A stretch of 64,000 bases of DNA from Symbiodinium natans (Eukaryota > Sar > Dinophyceae > Suessiales > Symbiodiniaceae), in assembly GCA_905221605.1 (NCBI GenBank), contig CAJNDS010002213.1, forward strand, positions 917,636-981,635. The letters run 5' to 3'. A program made the translations under genes and the position numbers. Positions 1 to 13,318 of this stretch are shown one piece after another. The notes beneath the pieces were generated by a model. That model was not told the origin of the DNA and made no database searches. It saw only the letters and a program-made list of their open reading frames with translations. Each line of letters begins with the position of its first letter. The first letter of the stretch is position 1.

Positions 1-1235
1 TCAGACTCCATTGAAGCAAACAAATTGCTGCCCGTGGCAAACCTTGGATGCTGCAGAGTAGTCCTAGTGTAACATGTGCTTTTATGAGAGCGCTCAAGAG
101 GTGCTATGGTTCTACACATGTTCCTTCCAGCACTGCCTGATCGCATCTGTGCCCACTGGTGTTAGCATAATTCCTCTAGGTTCCGTGCTGGGCATGAAGC
201 TGCTGCTTACACATGGTGTTTGCGAGGAAGCCACTGATATGACTGGTATGTACCACGGCAGAACAAGTTCCCTTGCTGGGTGATTCGGGCACCAGCGCTG
301 CTCTGAGAACCCATGCTTCCATCCGAACGCCAGAGATCCTTTTCAGCCTGTGTCATGGTGCTCATGACCCCCGTTGCTGAACTGACGAGTCTTCGCCCAA
401 AGCTCTGAGCCAATTCACAAGCGCGCATCTCTTTGTCCTGTCTAGCTGTCAGGAGCTCCTGGAACGCCTTCATCAGCCCTCAGCTGACCGAGGATCTGGT
501 GCTAGTAATGCTGTTCTTTGCCAGGATGTACTTTGCTTTGCGTCGTGTCTGGAGTGGAGTGGCCACGCGCCTGTCCACGCCAGCTGCCTCTACAGCATGC
601 TGAGGGTTCCTCCGTGTGAGGGTCTTTTTGCGGCACACTGTGTTTTTTCTGTCACGTCTGGGCTGCGCAAGCAAAGGCTCGCGCAAAGGTCCCGCGTCCG
701 GGTGCATCTGTTGATGCCATTGCAAAGCCCGGTCGAGACGGACCAGTCGTTCTCCTCTGCGCCAGCACCAAGCAAGGTACAGGAATCGTTCATGCCGGAC
801 CCACTCAAGCTCAAACTGCTCGAGTGGCAGGGCCTCCGGGCAGTAGGGTTGATGCATGGGCCGCAAAAAAGCAACAAAAAAACGTTTTGGGGGAGAAACC
901 CCCGGAGCTCCATTCAAAACAGTCGGACTAGTCCGCTAGTCCGGTCTCCCGAGCCATTGTACGGAGCTCAGAGGACTTTCCTTTGTTGCCCTTGATTCAA
1001 TGATGTTTTGTGAGTTGGGTGCAAGTTTGATCCTTTGAAGGAAGCTCAGGTAGCTCAGGTATGTCGAATGTCTGCCAGAGCCGGGACTCTGCCCTCGCTT
1101 AGTCAGGAGACATGCGAGTCAGGGTCCGCAGTGACACCTATCGTGCACGCACTTCCAGTCAAGCAGTGTCAGTGTGCGTGTGTGAGAGACACTTGAAAGC
1201 GAAGCCGCGAAGCCCTAATAGCTCTGCGACTTGTT
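1..1235. other. No gene recognised
   Basis: Open frames here are short and none resembles a family I know. The only local structure is a short palindromic stretch around 923-945 (CTAGTCCG-type repeats). I see no RNA gene. Confidence 0.5.
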
Positions 1236-1330
1236 TAGGCTCGGTTAGGCACAAGTAGGGCCGGTTGAGCCCGGCTAGGCCCGGTTAGGCCTGGCCAGTC
1301 CTAGATAGGCTTCGCCAGGCCTAATTAAAT
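1236..1330. repeat. Degenerate short tandem repeat (CCGGTTAGGC-like)
   Basis: A run of imperfect units of about 10-11 bp with the core GGTTAGGC or GGCTAGGC, ending in an A/T-rich stretch near 1325-1350. It is a degenerate minisatellite with no visible function. Confidence 0.55.
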
Positions 1331-1931
1331 AGCAGTGTGAATTAATTAATCTCCTCATCTGCAATGTCCCGCAAGTTTCCTAGGACCCGTTGTGGTGGGA
1401 CTCATCTCTCCTTCATGATTCATTGCTGGTTTGATCCTTTCCCCCGGAGCAAGGGCTGCACATGGCCAACAGACTATGAAGGGGTGGTCCTGGCAGAGTG
1501 CAGATCATGGGCCTCAGATCGGCACGCCAAAGACGAGCTTTGCCTGAGGTGCCTGAGTCCTCTGCATTTTGCTTCAGCTACTGGCTACCAGGTCACGACC
1601 TCGCGACCAGGGCAGCTGTGAACTGCAGACAATTTCCGCGTCATGTTTCCATCGGTGGGAAGGAAGTACGACCCGCCTGCGTGCTGCGGAGCTTGTGGAG
1701 CTGGTGCAAGCCACCATGCGCCAGCCCTCGAATCCACAGATTTCGCGCGCAACATGGCTTCATAAGGTCTTGAAGACTCCTCATTCAGCCCATGTGGAAT
1801 GCCAACGTGCAGGCAACTAGGACTCGGCCCAAAGGAACCGACGCTCGAGACAGCGTGCATCCTGATATGGTGGTTGCATCGTTGGGTTGGACTCCATCGG
1901 GCTTGCCACGTGCAGGAGCCCCACGCCTAAC
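1331..1931. other. No gene recognised
   Basis: Overlapping short frames on both strands, none recognisable. No repeats or RNA genes seen. Confidence 0.45.
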
Positions 1932-2027
1932 AATGTAAAATGGACCCCCCCGTACTTATCCTGTGACATTTTCTTTTTTGGGCCCGGGGCTTCCGAAAAG
2001 AATGTCGAGGCCCCTTCATTTTACATT
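1932..2027. repeat. Foldback element, about 96 bp
   Basis: Terminal inverted repeats AATGTAAAATG (1932-1942) and CATTTTACATT (2017-2027) match perfectly over 11 bp. Inside, GACATT..CTTTT near 1965 pairs with AAAAGAATGTC (1996-2006), so the whole segment can fold into a long imperfect hairpin around a GGGCCCGGGG centre. It has no coding capacity. It could be a small MITE-like element; no clear target-site duplication is visible. Confidence 0.6.
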
Positions 2028-5000
2028 TCTGGCTTGGTTCCCAAAGCCTCCGAAGAAACAAAGAAAACACGGCGCCTGACCTGGCGACCTGAAGCCATTC
2101 ATATCCAGCCGTCTTGACCTCGACTGGCTACATATCCCGTTACCCACAGGCGCATGATACCACCAGTATAGTATAGACAATGTTGGGACAGTGTATCGAC
2201 AGCAGCAACATGCTAGCTACTCGTGCCCAAAAATAGTCCGAGGGAGAGTGTGAGGGGAGTGAAGATAGTGACCACCTTGGATTCAACACTGATTTCATCC
2301 TTTCTCTTGTGGTTAGGCACCCCCCTTCGTTTTACTTTCTGTCGGGTGGTTCCGGGGACCCGGATATGCAAAATCCAGGTGCCCCCATGCAAAACACGTT
2401 GGGCGTATGGGTCGTGCAGGTGCGTGAAGCACTGTAGAGTTCTGTGATGTGACGTCAAATAAATCCTTAGGTCCTTGTGAGCTGTTCCAAGCTTCTAGAT
2501 TCTGCATGCGTTTGCATCAAGACTTTCAAGAACCCTTTTCAATAGCATCCCCCTCTGCAATAGCATCGCCTACGAGTTATCGTAGATCAGGTGGCCCCCC
2601 TTCCACAAGACTATCCAGGAAGATGCAGATACTTCGGTTGCTTTCGTCAGGGGCTCGCGATGTGCTGGCGCTCAGCTTACGATACGCGTGCAGCCGTGTA
2701 TCGTCTTTGGCCTGCGGTGCTTACAGACAGTCCCTGGCCTTCTGTCCACTCCAGTGACCCTTACCTCTTGCGGCCCAGGGCCTACTCTGGATCTCGAGCT
2801 CTCTATCACAGAGGTTGGTTTACTGTTCAGAGCGGAGGTTCTGAATCACTGAATGGCCTTGATCGCCTAGCCGAAAGGTTTTGTGTGGTTCAGAACGCTG
2901 TTGACCTGAAAATGAAAGCAACACCAGGGCCCCCTTTACGCCAAGGGTGTGCGTAGGGGGGTTGCACAGAGAGTTCATGAAGTTCATGAGTCATCAGCAT
3001 TCTTCACCAAACCTGGTGAATCCGCGGAAGCAATGCTCATCTCAGGATTGGGTGACCTTGTGTCTACGACTTTGACCCAGCGCACCTACTTGTGCTCAAT
3101 CTTGGGCCATAGAGCCTTGCTCTGAGGTGCCGAAGCTCTCAACACACGGCAGAGCATGCAGAGCCCACAAGTTTGATTGTAGAGCCCTGACAAGAGGCTG
3201 GAACTCAAGCTCTTGCAAGCTGACTTGTCTGCTTGTTTCACCTGGCGGTGGATACATACCCCGCCGCACTTGTTGAGCACGCAGGTTCAGGTTCAGGACG
3301 TTTAGATAAGATTGTGGCCCTGTAGGGCAGTGTGGGGTTCAGGAGAGTGATGAGAGTTGTGTCAACTGCACCATGCAATGGAAGCCCATCGTGCTGGGCA
3401 GAGGAGGGCGTGCGCGACTGCAGAAGGTCGGCTCTTGCAGCCTAAGACTGCCAGAAAGGATTTGGACGCTACTAAATCGCACATCTCGGTCTGTGGCCGC
3501 AGAGGAGGGTGCCAGGGCGAGAGTTGAAGTTACTCAGCCTCCTTCAATCCGGCGTCCGCAACTGCAGCTCCTCAGCGCTAGACTCTGAAACCCTCGCCCC
3601 TTGCATTTGAATCTCCTTCCTCAATCATGGAAATTGCATTGTTCCAGTCAAGGGCAAAGCTCGTTTGAGGCTGCACTTTCGTGATTGCTTTCATGTACTC
3701 CTCTGCCCCCACAGCAGACTGTAGCTGTAATCTCTGCAAGCATGGGAAGCTGCGAGAGGGTGGCAAGGGAGAAATCCTGCTGGCAGGCTCAGGAACCTCA
3801 AAAGTCACACTGCCCAATCATACCCGCACCCATTTTCTTGCAACGGACAGCTTTCATACGGCTTCCACAAAGTCGCCAATCAGCTGTGTTTTGCTTTGCC
3901 GGTGCATAACTTGGTAAGTTTGAAAGCCCGAGCCATCACGCTAATCTCGAGGCCAGAGTTTGCCCAGCCAGCATTCGGAAGCTTTGTTTTCCAAGGAGGC
4001 CACTCCTGCGACTTTTATTCAAGCAGGTTCTGAGGTCACGAAAGTCAAGAAGGGAGCCCTCGGTGTGCTGCATTATCAGGACAGTGAAAAGAGACCAGGG
4101 GCAGTCTTGAGTGTCAGAAGGCTTCGCGACAAGCACCTCTAATCATGTCGCTGCACACATGCCTCGGGTCCCACATGACCTCATTCGCCTCTTTTGCACA
4201 TCCTGATTGGCAGGTGCAAAAACCCGCCATGCTTTGCTTTGACGATGTGAGGCAATCGCCTGCGACTTTTATTCAAAACCCGCCATGCTTTGACGATGTG
4301 CGTCATGCACGTCGTGCGCGCAAGCATATGACACGTCGGATACAACAGCCATTGTTGGGCTTTGCCTTTGGCTTCCCTTCCCCTTGTCAGTGGCTGGCAT
4401 CGACACGGCAATGACACGGCTTTGTTTGCGCAGTCCTTTGCAGCTACGCGCCAGTAGAATCCGTAGGTGAATTTGCCTTTCGTGTGCGATCCGCATGCCA
4501 GGTTGGCTCGAAGCCGACCCATTTCCTGATCCACTCCCCGAGCCTCAACATCCAGAGCCATCTCCTCCATTTCCCCGCATACGGAAAACTTCACGGTGAG
4601 TCAGTGGCAAGCGAGTAAGCACGTGCCGAAATGCCTCTGATGCTGTGATCCCCCACTTTGTAGATGGAGGGAGGCAGGGTCGCGGGTCCTCAGTCCAGGC
4701 TAGTGACGCAGCACTTCAGATCGGAGGCGTTTTTTCTTTGAAAGCTTGCCGACGTTTCTTGTCCAAGCGGAGAGTAAGCCACCAGCAATTGCTAAAGCCG
4801 TCCATGCACCTGGGTCGACTCCCTGTGAGGGATGGGGCAGCTCTGTCAGAAAGTATTGATAGCTTCGCGCTGAAGATTGTCTTCTGCTGACTCATCTGAC
4901 TCTCGCAGCTGCAATAGTTGCCCTCACCCGGCGCAAGAGGTGACTTGGCAACACATGCAACAAGCGGCCTCAATATTCCTCAACCACATCTGCTGGCTCA

Positions 5001-8000
5001 GGGCATGAGACATGAAATGATCCAAAAAATATCGCCTTCAACAGGGACAAAAGGTACCCTAAACCCTACACCCTTAAACCGGCCTTGACCGCACTTTTGC
5101 AGACTTCGCTTCGCCCCATCGAGCAAAAAGATCTGTATCTGTGCGTTGGGAACTGATGAGTGAAGTGGCATGCCCGGCAACTTGTCACAGACTGTTGAAA
5201 ACAAGTGTTCTGGTAGACTCAGTGTAGATGGCATACTTGCCATGCGAGCCATCGAGCGACAACTTCTTCCCAGCGGCTCCTTCATTCTTTCTCATCCTGT
5301 GTTCAGCGAATGCCGGCGACAGTCAAGCTTGCAAACTTTACACACTCGGCAAAGCGGTGGCATGGATAAACAAGGATGGGACAGTCAACAGACGTTGCCG
5401 GATGCTTCTTCGTCCTGAGGCTCTCGAGTTCCGTCCTGGGTCCATTCCGGGAGATCGGGGACTCATGATGACTGAGTCTTTGTGGCCTCTCCCCGCCTTG
5501 TTGCGTGGAAGCTCAGGCATGTTTGCGCAAGGCGGCGCAATGAGCTCCTCCCTGGGCTGCGCACGGATGTGCATCTGTTCCAGAGGTAAGAGACATAGGT
5601 CGCAGAGGCGCATGGAAGCTCTTTCGGGTTGCGGTGCTTGCCCTGCCATTTCCTGGGCCAACGTGGCCGACTCTGCCTTCTTTGGCAGCGTTGTGACATT
5701 GAGAGGTGGCGCCCCTCCATGTGTCTGTTCCGGTGCCAGCCTTGTTTGGACGCCGAGTCGAGTATCATGTTTGGTGACGGTGCAGCATTGGAGCTCGTTC
5801 TGTTCTTGTGCGGATCAGGCCGCTGTAGACCAGCACGAGGCATCTCCGGCAGAAGGACTCGGGATGCGCAGGGCGCCCAAAGGATGTGGACTCTTCAATC
5901 TTGAGGCCGAGACTCAGTGCAAGATGCACTTCGCCAGCTTCTATCTGCTCTTGAAGAAAGGAGAGCTCATAGAGCTCATTATAGTCTACTCTCTGGCCTT
6001 CAGGGCAAACTCAACCCAAAAAGCGCGAGCTCTGATCACAAGGAGGCTGCCAAGCGAAAGGGCCCTTATTCCCAGGAGTACGTTGGCAACTGCATGTGCT
6101 CAAAGCACCTCTTGCCCGAAGTGCATTCAGAATGCAAGAAATGCATGGGGGGCTAGCTGCCAATGTCATGGATATGCGATTCTAAGTATCTAGGCTACGG
6201 CATACATCGACTTCTGACCTTGATGATCTGCACACGGCCAGGGAGACGGCGACCCTCGCAGCAGTAGCAGCAGCTGCCCTTGTTGCGGTTGCAGCTAAAT
6301 GCCAGACATGCTTCTGCTTGCACGCTGAATGGGCAGACTCCATAAGACAGCTGAGGTGTTTCAGGAAGCGCTGTTGCACTTGTCAGAGTGATATCCTGAC
6401 GGATTTAGCGGTTATTGTTATGCATGCATTCAATATCCGTGCAACAATGTGCTGGAGCGTTTGGCGGCGCCACATGCTCGTGACGGTGACTCCTTCAGAC
6501 TGCAAGCCCAGGACATGCACAAGCCGGAAGCACCATCGTTGACTCCTTGCTGTTCGGCAACGCGCTGCCACGAAGTGCGGTTTGCTGTTGCGGGCACCTT
6601 AGGGACTCACGGGACTCGGCACCCTGGGCCTGGGAAGCTCGACAATCTCAGCGTGGATTGGAGAGCCTCGCCATGTCTCGGTCTGGCCCCGTGCAAAGGT
6701 TCCGCTGTCTCCCGTGCGTTGTTCCCTCCCCGTGTCATCTCTCCCTCAGCCCCTCTGTTCCGTGCCCGTGCTTGTGGCACAAGGCGCCAGCCCACACCTC
6801 TTGGGTCAGTCAAGCTTTGCATACATGTCCACCCATCGAAAGCCCATACCGATGATCGACGCTTCTCTTCCCAACGTGCTGCCCGAGCTACGCCGGTGAG
6901 AACAAAGAGTCGCCTTCTAGAAAGCAGAACTCGCTTCCTGGTCAAACGAAGGCTTTGTTTGTTGCGAATGGAGGCCCTGAAACGACGAGATGGAAAGGCG
7001 TCCTCTCTACCAATCTTCTTATTTTGAGGCCGAGGAGCTCCCCTACAACTCCTAGCTGTGTTCTTTTCACAGAACTTGAAAGCTTGTCAAGAACCTTCAG
7101 TCGAATCATGTCGAATCGATGTTCCATACTTCTGGAGTAGCGATTGGTGGTTTCCCTACAGGTGCTTTGACTTTCCCCAGGGTGCCGATATCAATACGAG
7201 CAAGGTGTGTGCTTTCTACGCGCGGATTCGGGAGCTGCAGCACCGTTGCAGCGTGAGTTCAAGTGCAGCTGGTCGACGTGCACAGGGCCTGGTGGATGCG
7301 TGGCAGGCCGGAGACTCCAACTTGCCACTGGCCTCAATGAACAAACATGAAGAGCCCCTCGCAGGAGCGTAGCGCTTGCTCATCGAGTGCTGCGTCGTGG
7401 ACCTGGCAGGCCAGTCTGCAGAACCCGCCTTCGAGAGCTGAGGGATGTTTAAAGATGTTTAGGGTGTAGGGTGCATAAGACGTTTTGGGTGCAATTCGTC
7501 TTGAGGCAGTGTGCAGATGTTGGGCCCGCTTGGCCGCTTCGTACGATGACGCTGCTTTAGTCCGTGCACGCCTGTAGCATATTCCCATGCATCTCGGTTT
7601 GGGCTGCCCTTTCAGGTGGCTGTAATCGGACCCCCGAAACCGATGCCTCTTGCAGCGCACTCGCCCCAGGCGCAGAATCCGACTGCGGTGTTAACGGTCT
7701 TGCGTGCTTGCAGCCTGCCCCAGGGCTTCGTCTGCTACAAGTCGACAGGGCTCGATAACATGCATATTAAATGCGGAGCTGCACCGTGTGCAACTTCGGA
7801 CATCCCGATGTGTCTAGGTCGAGCTGCTTCCGAGTCTAAACAATTATTCCTCAACACCCTCGGGCAAAGCTCTGTGCTTCGCTACACGACAAGATGCCTA
7901 GAGCACGAAGCCACACAGGTGTCAGGGTGTCTACATGTGTCACATTGGCTTTCGATGGGGTTGCAGATGTTACCTTGATCTGAGCCCGGGCTCCCAGTTG

Positions 8001-10470
8001 GATGCCAAGAAACTGAGGCCGACCTTTTGCCTACATTTCAATCGCCTGGGACGCACCCGAGGCACCCGAAGTTGAAAGCTCTAGCCTCCTCCTCAGTCTT
8101 TGTAAAATGCTGGCCGGGAGTCGATCGAGACACCTTCACAGGTGGCTCTGGCCCTGCAAGCCTTTCTCAGCTGCGCATGTGTCTCTTGCACCTGGCGCAG
8201 CTCCCCGGCGTCATCCTGTTCGATGTTGTCAGACTTGCAGGGCAAATTCTTGAGGTAGGAGACTGCAGGCCCCGCATCATTGTGCCGCTTGAGAAGCAGA
8301 TTTATCCTCATGCTTCACGTATGCACAGCAGTGGACAGCTGGTGTGCTCACGCAAAACACCGCATGGTTGGTGGGCTCGAAGTAGTGTGCAGCAGGCGAC
8401 ACAAAGAATCTGAGTGCAAGGCCTCAGTGCCAGGTGCTTCAATGCCCCGTAGCAATTGAAGGCCTCTAATAGCTGTCGAAGTGCCTCTCATAGGGCTGCT
8501 ATCCGCTTGCGGTGTGATGGTCTAAGCCAGGGACCTCTGTTCTGCTTCGTTCGGCCTGTACACCCTACCGAAGGCAAGCAGAGAAAAACGGCCTAAGAGC
8601 TTATCCGAGCGGTGCCTGAGTCACATCAATAAATGTAGAGCAGCACCGGTGATGAGACAGCCTGACACCTCCAACAGGCTACTGCTGAAGCATAGGTAAG
8701 TGGCCTCAGCCCGCGCCCACGACAAATCTTGCACCACCGGCCTTGACACCAGCCCATGTTCACAAGGGTGCTCGGTAGTGGGGTTGAGTTGAGGGCGTTG
8801 ATCACATTGCAAAGGTAGTACCAGACCTTTGCAGTCCCCGGCAGCGTTTGTGGATCCTGGACGTACTAACTCAGACATCTCTGACTCTGTCAGACTTTGC
8901 ACTTTGCGCAGATGCCATTTGGATGAGGCTCCAATCTCCAAACATCTCTTCTGCCGACATCATGACCCCTTTCCGATTGAAATTCGCAGAGGTTATTCGG
9001 AGAGCGGTGCGGGGGCATGGCAAGACAAAGCCGAAGCCAGTCGGCAAGCATGCCCGCACGCCGCAGGTCCCTCAATGACTCAGATTTCAATCATGCAGCG
9101 CCGGTCAGCTTTTGGTTCTCCGTGTTCCTGATGACGAGGCCACGTGCGGGACTTCGCCAGGTTGCAGGCTTGTGGAAGACACGTGGCAGGCAGCACAGGG
9201 AGGTCCTGCGAAAATGGGTCAGTTCGACATCATGCGAAGTTGCAATCGCTGCTTTGCACCCAGTGCAGATGTGCTCATGCCACGCTTCTTCTGAGCACTG
9301 CTCGTTGCTCGTGCATTGCAGACCAAGCCGATCAAAGTTGTGCCTGATGTTGCTTTTTATCGCAGTATAAGCCCGCGGTGCTCGAAGTCGCTGACAGGGA
9401 GCCCGAACAACAGCAATCCCAATTGCACCCTGTGCTATGTGTCTTGAGGGCCCTCGATGCATGAGACGCTGGCCTACGACCTGCAACACGCGAAGGGCCG
9501 CCGCAAATGCAGCTAAGTGATGTCCTTGCAACTGTATGGCTTTTCCTATGTAGTTGATGGGCTGGTTGGGTTTGGCCCAAACGACATTGCATGTTAACGT
9601 AACGCAGAAATTTGCTGCCTTCTGGTCTCCCGGTCCATCCTTTGCTCTGGCTTTGCAGTGTGTCCCAGCTGCCTCTGCTCTTCTCACTTCGGCACGTGAT
9701 GGGGTCCTCTGTGCTCCCTCCGATGCATTGCGCCTTGGGCGGGGCATCTGTTTGCACATTGACATCAGCAGGACCTTTGCGGCTCACATCTCCGCACAGA
9801 AGACACAGTGCGCCGAGGATGTGGAGTGCTTCGAAGATCATGCTGAGAAGTGATGCCCTCGTCTCTGGGCTTTTTGGGGAAACCGGGCCATTCCATATAT
9901 TTCATGTATTGAAGGAGTGAGAAAGCAAGTGCAGCAAGGATAGGTCTTTTTGTACGATGACATTGTCATGGACAATGAGACTATCTCAATGCGCGTCTCC
10001 TTGAACCTCCCTGCTTCGGATCCTCCAAAGACGCTCTGATCCGCGGGGCATTGAGTGTTCCATGTGTTCCATGTTGCCACAGCAGCGTTCCAGATGCCAT
10101 GCTCACTTGCTGCTGCCACCCTTCAGCCTTTTTTGAGGCCACCCCCGAGCTTGTTCTCCGGAGCGTTAGCAGCGGCAGTTTTCCACCTTGGGAGGATGTG
10201 CCCAATGCCAACTCCATGAAGTTCACGGAGTTTGTGTAACACCTTGGAGATCTTCGATAAGATCCCCCCTCATTCTGAGCAGGTCATGTGGAGGGGGATG
10301 ACTGTCCGTCCTGTTTCGGGGTTGCTTCCGGACCTATTTACATGACAGCGGGAGAATTTCTCGAAGCCGCACTCCTCCTGCTCAGCCCCTCGAAGTTGTG
10401 CCTTTTGTCACATGGAGTGCCTTGTCATAATGCCGCGCGCCAAGGCAGTGTTGTGCCTTCTCACTCGTTT
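2028..10470. other. Gene-poor stretch, no recognisable gene
   Basis: The longest open frames are 5228-6193 (+, 321 codons) and 9091-9765 (-, 224 codons). Neither shows a domain, motif or composition I recognise, and overlapping frames of similar length occur on both strands, as expected by chance at this base composition. Exons with GC/GA donors could be hidden here and would not be seen as long frames. Near 4219-4300 a segment with the core CCCGCCATGCTTTG is directly duplicated. Confidence 0.45.
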
Positions 10471-10588
10471 ATCACCCCTCCCAAGTATCCCGAAAACAGT
10501 GGACCCCAGGTCCGGGGTAGTGTGTGCTGCGCCCAGAAAACCTGCCTAACACCCCCCCCCCTCCGCTAGTAGGTGTAGGAGGGGTGAT
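10471..10588. repeat. Foldback element, about 118 bp
   Basis: Perfect 11-bp terminal inverted repeats, ATCACCCCTCC (10471-10481) and GGAGGGGTGAT (10578-10588). The interior has GGACCCCAGGTCC, itself close to a palindrome, and a C-run. It belongs to the same loose class as the foldbacks at 11424, 12496 and 13218. Confidence 0.5.
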
Positions 10589-11423
10589 CCCCTGGGAAAA
10601 AGCGACATCCGACTGAGATCTGGTCTTGATTGTCCATGATTCAAAGTCAGGGGACACAAGACTTTGGAAAGGAATTTACTGCCTCCTGCCGAGTAGCTAC
10701 GGCGACGTTTTTTTAAATAAGTGGAGGGCGGCCAACCTGCCACGGCAAGGGGGGTAGTATAAAAGACCAGTTTAAATCCGCATGTTTTCGTATTTGCACT
10801 CCACCCCTCCACCCCTCCATGTCTCACGAAGCTAGACCAAAACCAGGGGTGTGGAGATTCAATAGGTGACAGGGGTGTTTCCTGTGTCTTGTTCACTCAC
10901 TCACAGCACGCGTCGTATTAACTCCTTGTCTGGTTCGCTTGTTCACCATTAATATTACGTGAAGAGAATATAATTAGTGCGTTTATAAGGGAGTGAAACG
11001 AACGCATGAAACGCACGAATTATATGAACGAAACCATCACCAGTAAACATGTATCGGCCAGTTGGATAGCCGATAGCCGCACGGCTTCTACAGAGGATCA
11101 GGCCATCGTCGCATCACTGTGGGGCATTGAAACCCCACAGGCTTGACACTTGCAGCCGCTCTCAATCTATTCATCGCCTGATCCAACATCCTGTAGGCTG
11201 GACTGCAGCTGGAACTCAAGCCAAAAGCCAAAAGCCTTGAGTCTGAATTTGTTGGAGACTTGCAAAGATCATCGCCGTCCCGCAGAAGTGGCGAAGAACC
11301 GACGGAATGGGCAATGAAGTAGCTCAGGCTTTGGCGTGCGTCACGGCGTCTCAAGTTCTGCGGCACCAATCGCCTGCTTGTGATCCTCTCACATCTTTGG
11401 CGGGAGATGCTGAGGGTTTAGGG
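10589..11423. other. No gene; A/T-rich island
   Basis: No recognisable coding. About 10,915-11,030 is markedly richer in A and T than its surroundings. A T-run and A/T tract also lie near 10,705-10,725. Confidence 0.45.
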
Positions 11424-11535
11424 TTGGGATGTTCCCCCTTCTACTAACAGTCCTTAATAGGGATTATAGTACCCCCCCCCTTTATAATCCGTTTTAAGGA
11501 CTGTGAGTACATGAGTACAAGGGGGAGCATCCCAA
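11424..11535. repeat. Foldback element, about 112 bp
   Basis: Arms TTGGGATGTTCCCCCTT (11424-11440) and AAGGGGGAGCATCCCAA (11519-11535) pair with one mismatch. Further in, ACAGTCCTTAA pairs with TTAAGGACTGT and GGATTATA with TATAATCC, around a C-run. Nearly the whole element is one hairpin. Telomere-type TTTAGGG motifs flank it on both sides. Confidence 0.7.
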
Positions 11536-12495
11536 GTTGTTTAGGGTTTAGGGTTGGTGCTCAGTCCTTTGGGCTTGAGGGACATGGTGTTTGACTGCCC
11601 CAGGACAGGCCGCACGCTGGATCCCTAAGTCTTTACACTGCAAGCTACAAAAGGTTTATGCACTTGGCACTTCAAACCAAAGCCTAAACCAGGGGACTTT
11701 GGTCAACTTGGATAAGTTCATCGGCGCCTGGCTAGGGGGCGCCTCCCACCGTGAGCCCGTGCCACCTTGCCCGGGTAGCGAGATGCGTGGGAGCACTGTG
11801 GACACTGGGTTGCTGTGTGGCTGGGCTGCATGGGTGTGAACCGATGCCCTAAAACCGCCTTAACCCTGAACCCAAAGTTCCTCTGAGCCCATCGGGTGCA
11901 GCGCTGCCTAAGGGCAGCTTGCTGAGCTCGGGCCCCAGAAAGTGTCGTTTGCAGCTGGTGAAATCGAGAAGAGGCTGCACCATGAGGATCCGTGAGGATC
12001 CTGTTTTCCTAGCCGGGTTTACTTTCGCGGCGATGGGCCACCTGAGCTCTCCTTCTGGCTCCTTAAACGCTTCACTAGGTTCATCGGAAATAACGTGACG
12101 TGCCACATGCCGGTATATTTCATGGTGCAATGTTCCGGTAAGTGGATCAGGTCGAGGTAGTTCGGGTTCGGTTCCCGCCGCTGCGCTGACATGATCGCAT
12201 CGATGGAATTCTGGGCAAACCCGCTGTGACACAGAAGCTTGCAGGTCAGCCAAATGGACGTGGGCTGTTCTTGCACCACATCTCTTCAAGCACCCATCCC
12301 ATCCTGATGTACACTTTGATGTGGGCTTCCTGTTCCCATGATCTTGTTTCCCACAGTGTATTTTCTCCATGCAGTGGAGCTGTGTATGCTTCGCGTCAAG
12401 CCTCACTCCTTCATCAGATCGTGCATGGCATGCCTGAATCGCGCAGCCGCTTGTTGCCTCGATCTTCCCGTCTGGCATTCAGATAGACCGTCTGA
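11536..12495. other. No gene recognised
   Basis: The longest frame (11849-12478, minus, 209 codons) shows no domain or motif I recognise. No repeat or RNA gene is seen. Confidence 0.4.
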
Positions 12496-12608
12496 CTTGG
12501 TAGCTGAGTGGTACCCTTTTGCCCTTTTTGGGTTCTGGGTTCCCTTATAAAAATGAGCAACCCCCAAAAAGGGTACCCTTATTGTAAGATGGTTACTCGG
12601 CTACCAAG
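12496..12608. mobile_element. MITE-like foldback, 113 bp, possible CTGA target duplication
   Basis: Terminal inverted repeats CTTGGTAGCTGAGT (12496-12509) and ACTCGGCTACCAAG (12595-12608) match at 13 of 14 positions. Internal arms GTACCC..TTTTTGGG and CCCCCAAAAAGGGTAC also pair. CTGA flanks the element directly on both sides (12492-12495 and 12609-12612), which fits a 4-bp target-site duplication. It is non-coding. It is probably a non-autonomous DNA element, but the duplication is short enough to be chance. Confidence 0.6.
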
Positions 12609-13217
12609 CTGAAGCTCCAAGTCACATTTTGGCTGTCGGGCGAGGGGCACTGATGAAATGCAGAAAGTATCAGAAAGTGCATCTAAGAGCTACTCGGGAT
12701 CATCAGTAACCAATGCTAGGGAGCCAGGCATGACATGCCCTGTTCCGAATGCTGTTGTTTTTTCCGCGCTGGGTTGCGGCCGCCATGCATCAGACGAGTG
12801 GTGAGCGAAAGTCTCAACAGCAGCTTAGCTCAGGTGCCTTCGGCGGACATTTTTTCAGGTGGCGCTGTGTCTTTCGGGGCATAGGGTTGTCGTGCTTGGC
12901 CCAGCAAGGACATTCCAAATATGGTATGACCTTCAGCGCCCTTGCCCGCAACTTTAGAAGGTTGCCATCAAGTCTCACAGAGCCTTTCTTTGCCCAGATC
13001 TCTCACGGCAAAGTTTGTGCAAAGTGCTTGGAAGCCTTGACGGTTTGGAATGCTCCTTCGGTACTGCACCTGGATGTTGATGTTCCCTGCAGTAGTGCCT
13101 GGTCAAGCCATGCTTCCATAAAACCCTAAACCCTCCTGCGCACGTCCCAGCCGACTGGGTGCTACTCGTGGAGTAGAGCCGCCTCTGCAAAGGTTCTACT
13201 GGCCGTTGAACTGAAAA
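12609..13217. other. No gene recognised
   Basis: A + frame at 12749-13129 (126 codons) is unrecognised. No repeats seen. Confidence 0.4.
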
Positions 13218-13318
13218 GGAGGGTTCCGAAACAGGGGTACCTTCTTGGTGTCCCTAAAAAAAATGGAAACCTACTACTTGGGGTCTATTTTAGGGGTCCC
13301 CTATTTTCGTAAACCTCC
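13218..13318. repeat. Foldback element, about 101 bp
   Basis: Arms GGAGGGTTCCGAAA (13218-13231) and TTTCGTAAACCTCC (13305-13318) pair at 12 of 14 positions. Inside, CAGGGGTACC roughly pairs with GGGTCCCCTA, and CCCTAAAA with TTTTAGGG. It is non-coding and resembles the neighbouring foldbacks. Confidence 0.55.

Noticed and set aside
5228-6193. 321-codon + frame
   Set aside because: No recognisable domain or motif, and it is overlapped by other long frames on both strands. Length alone is weak evidence here.
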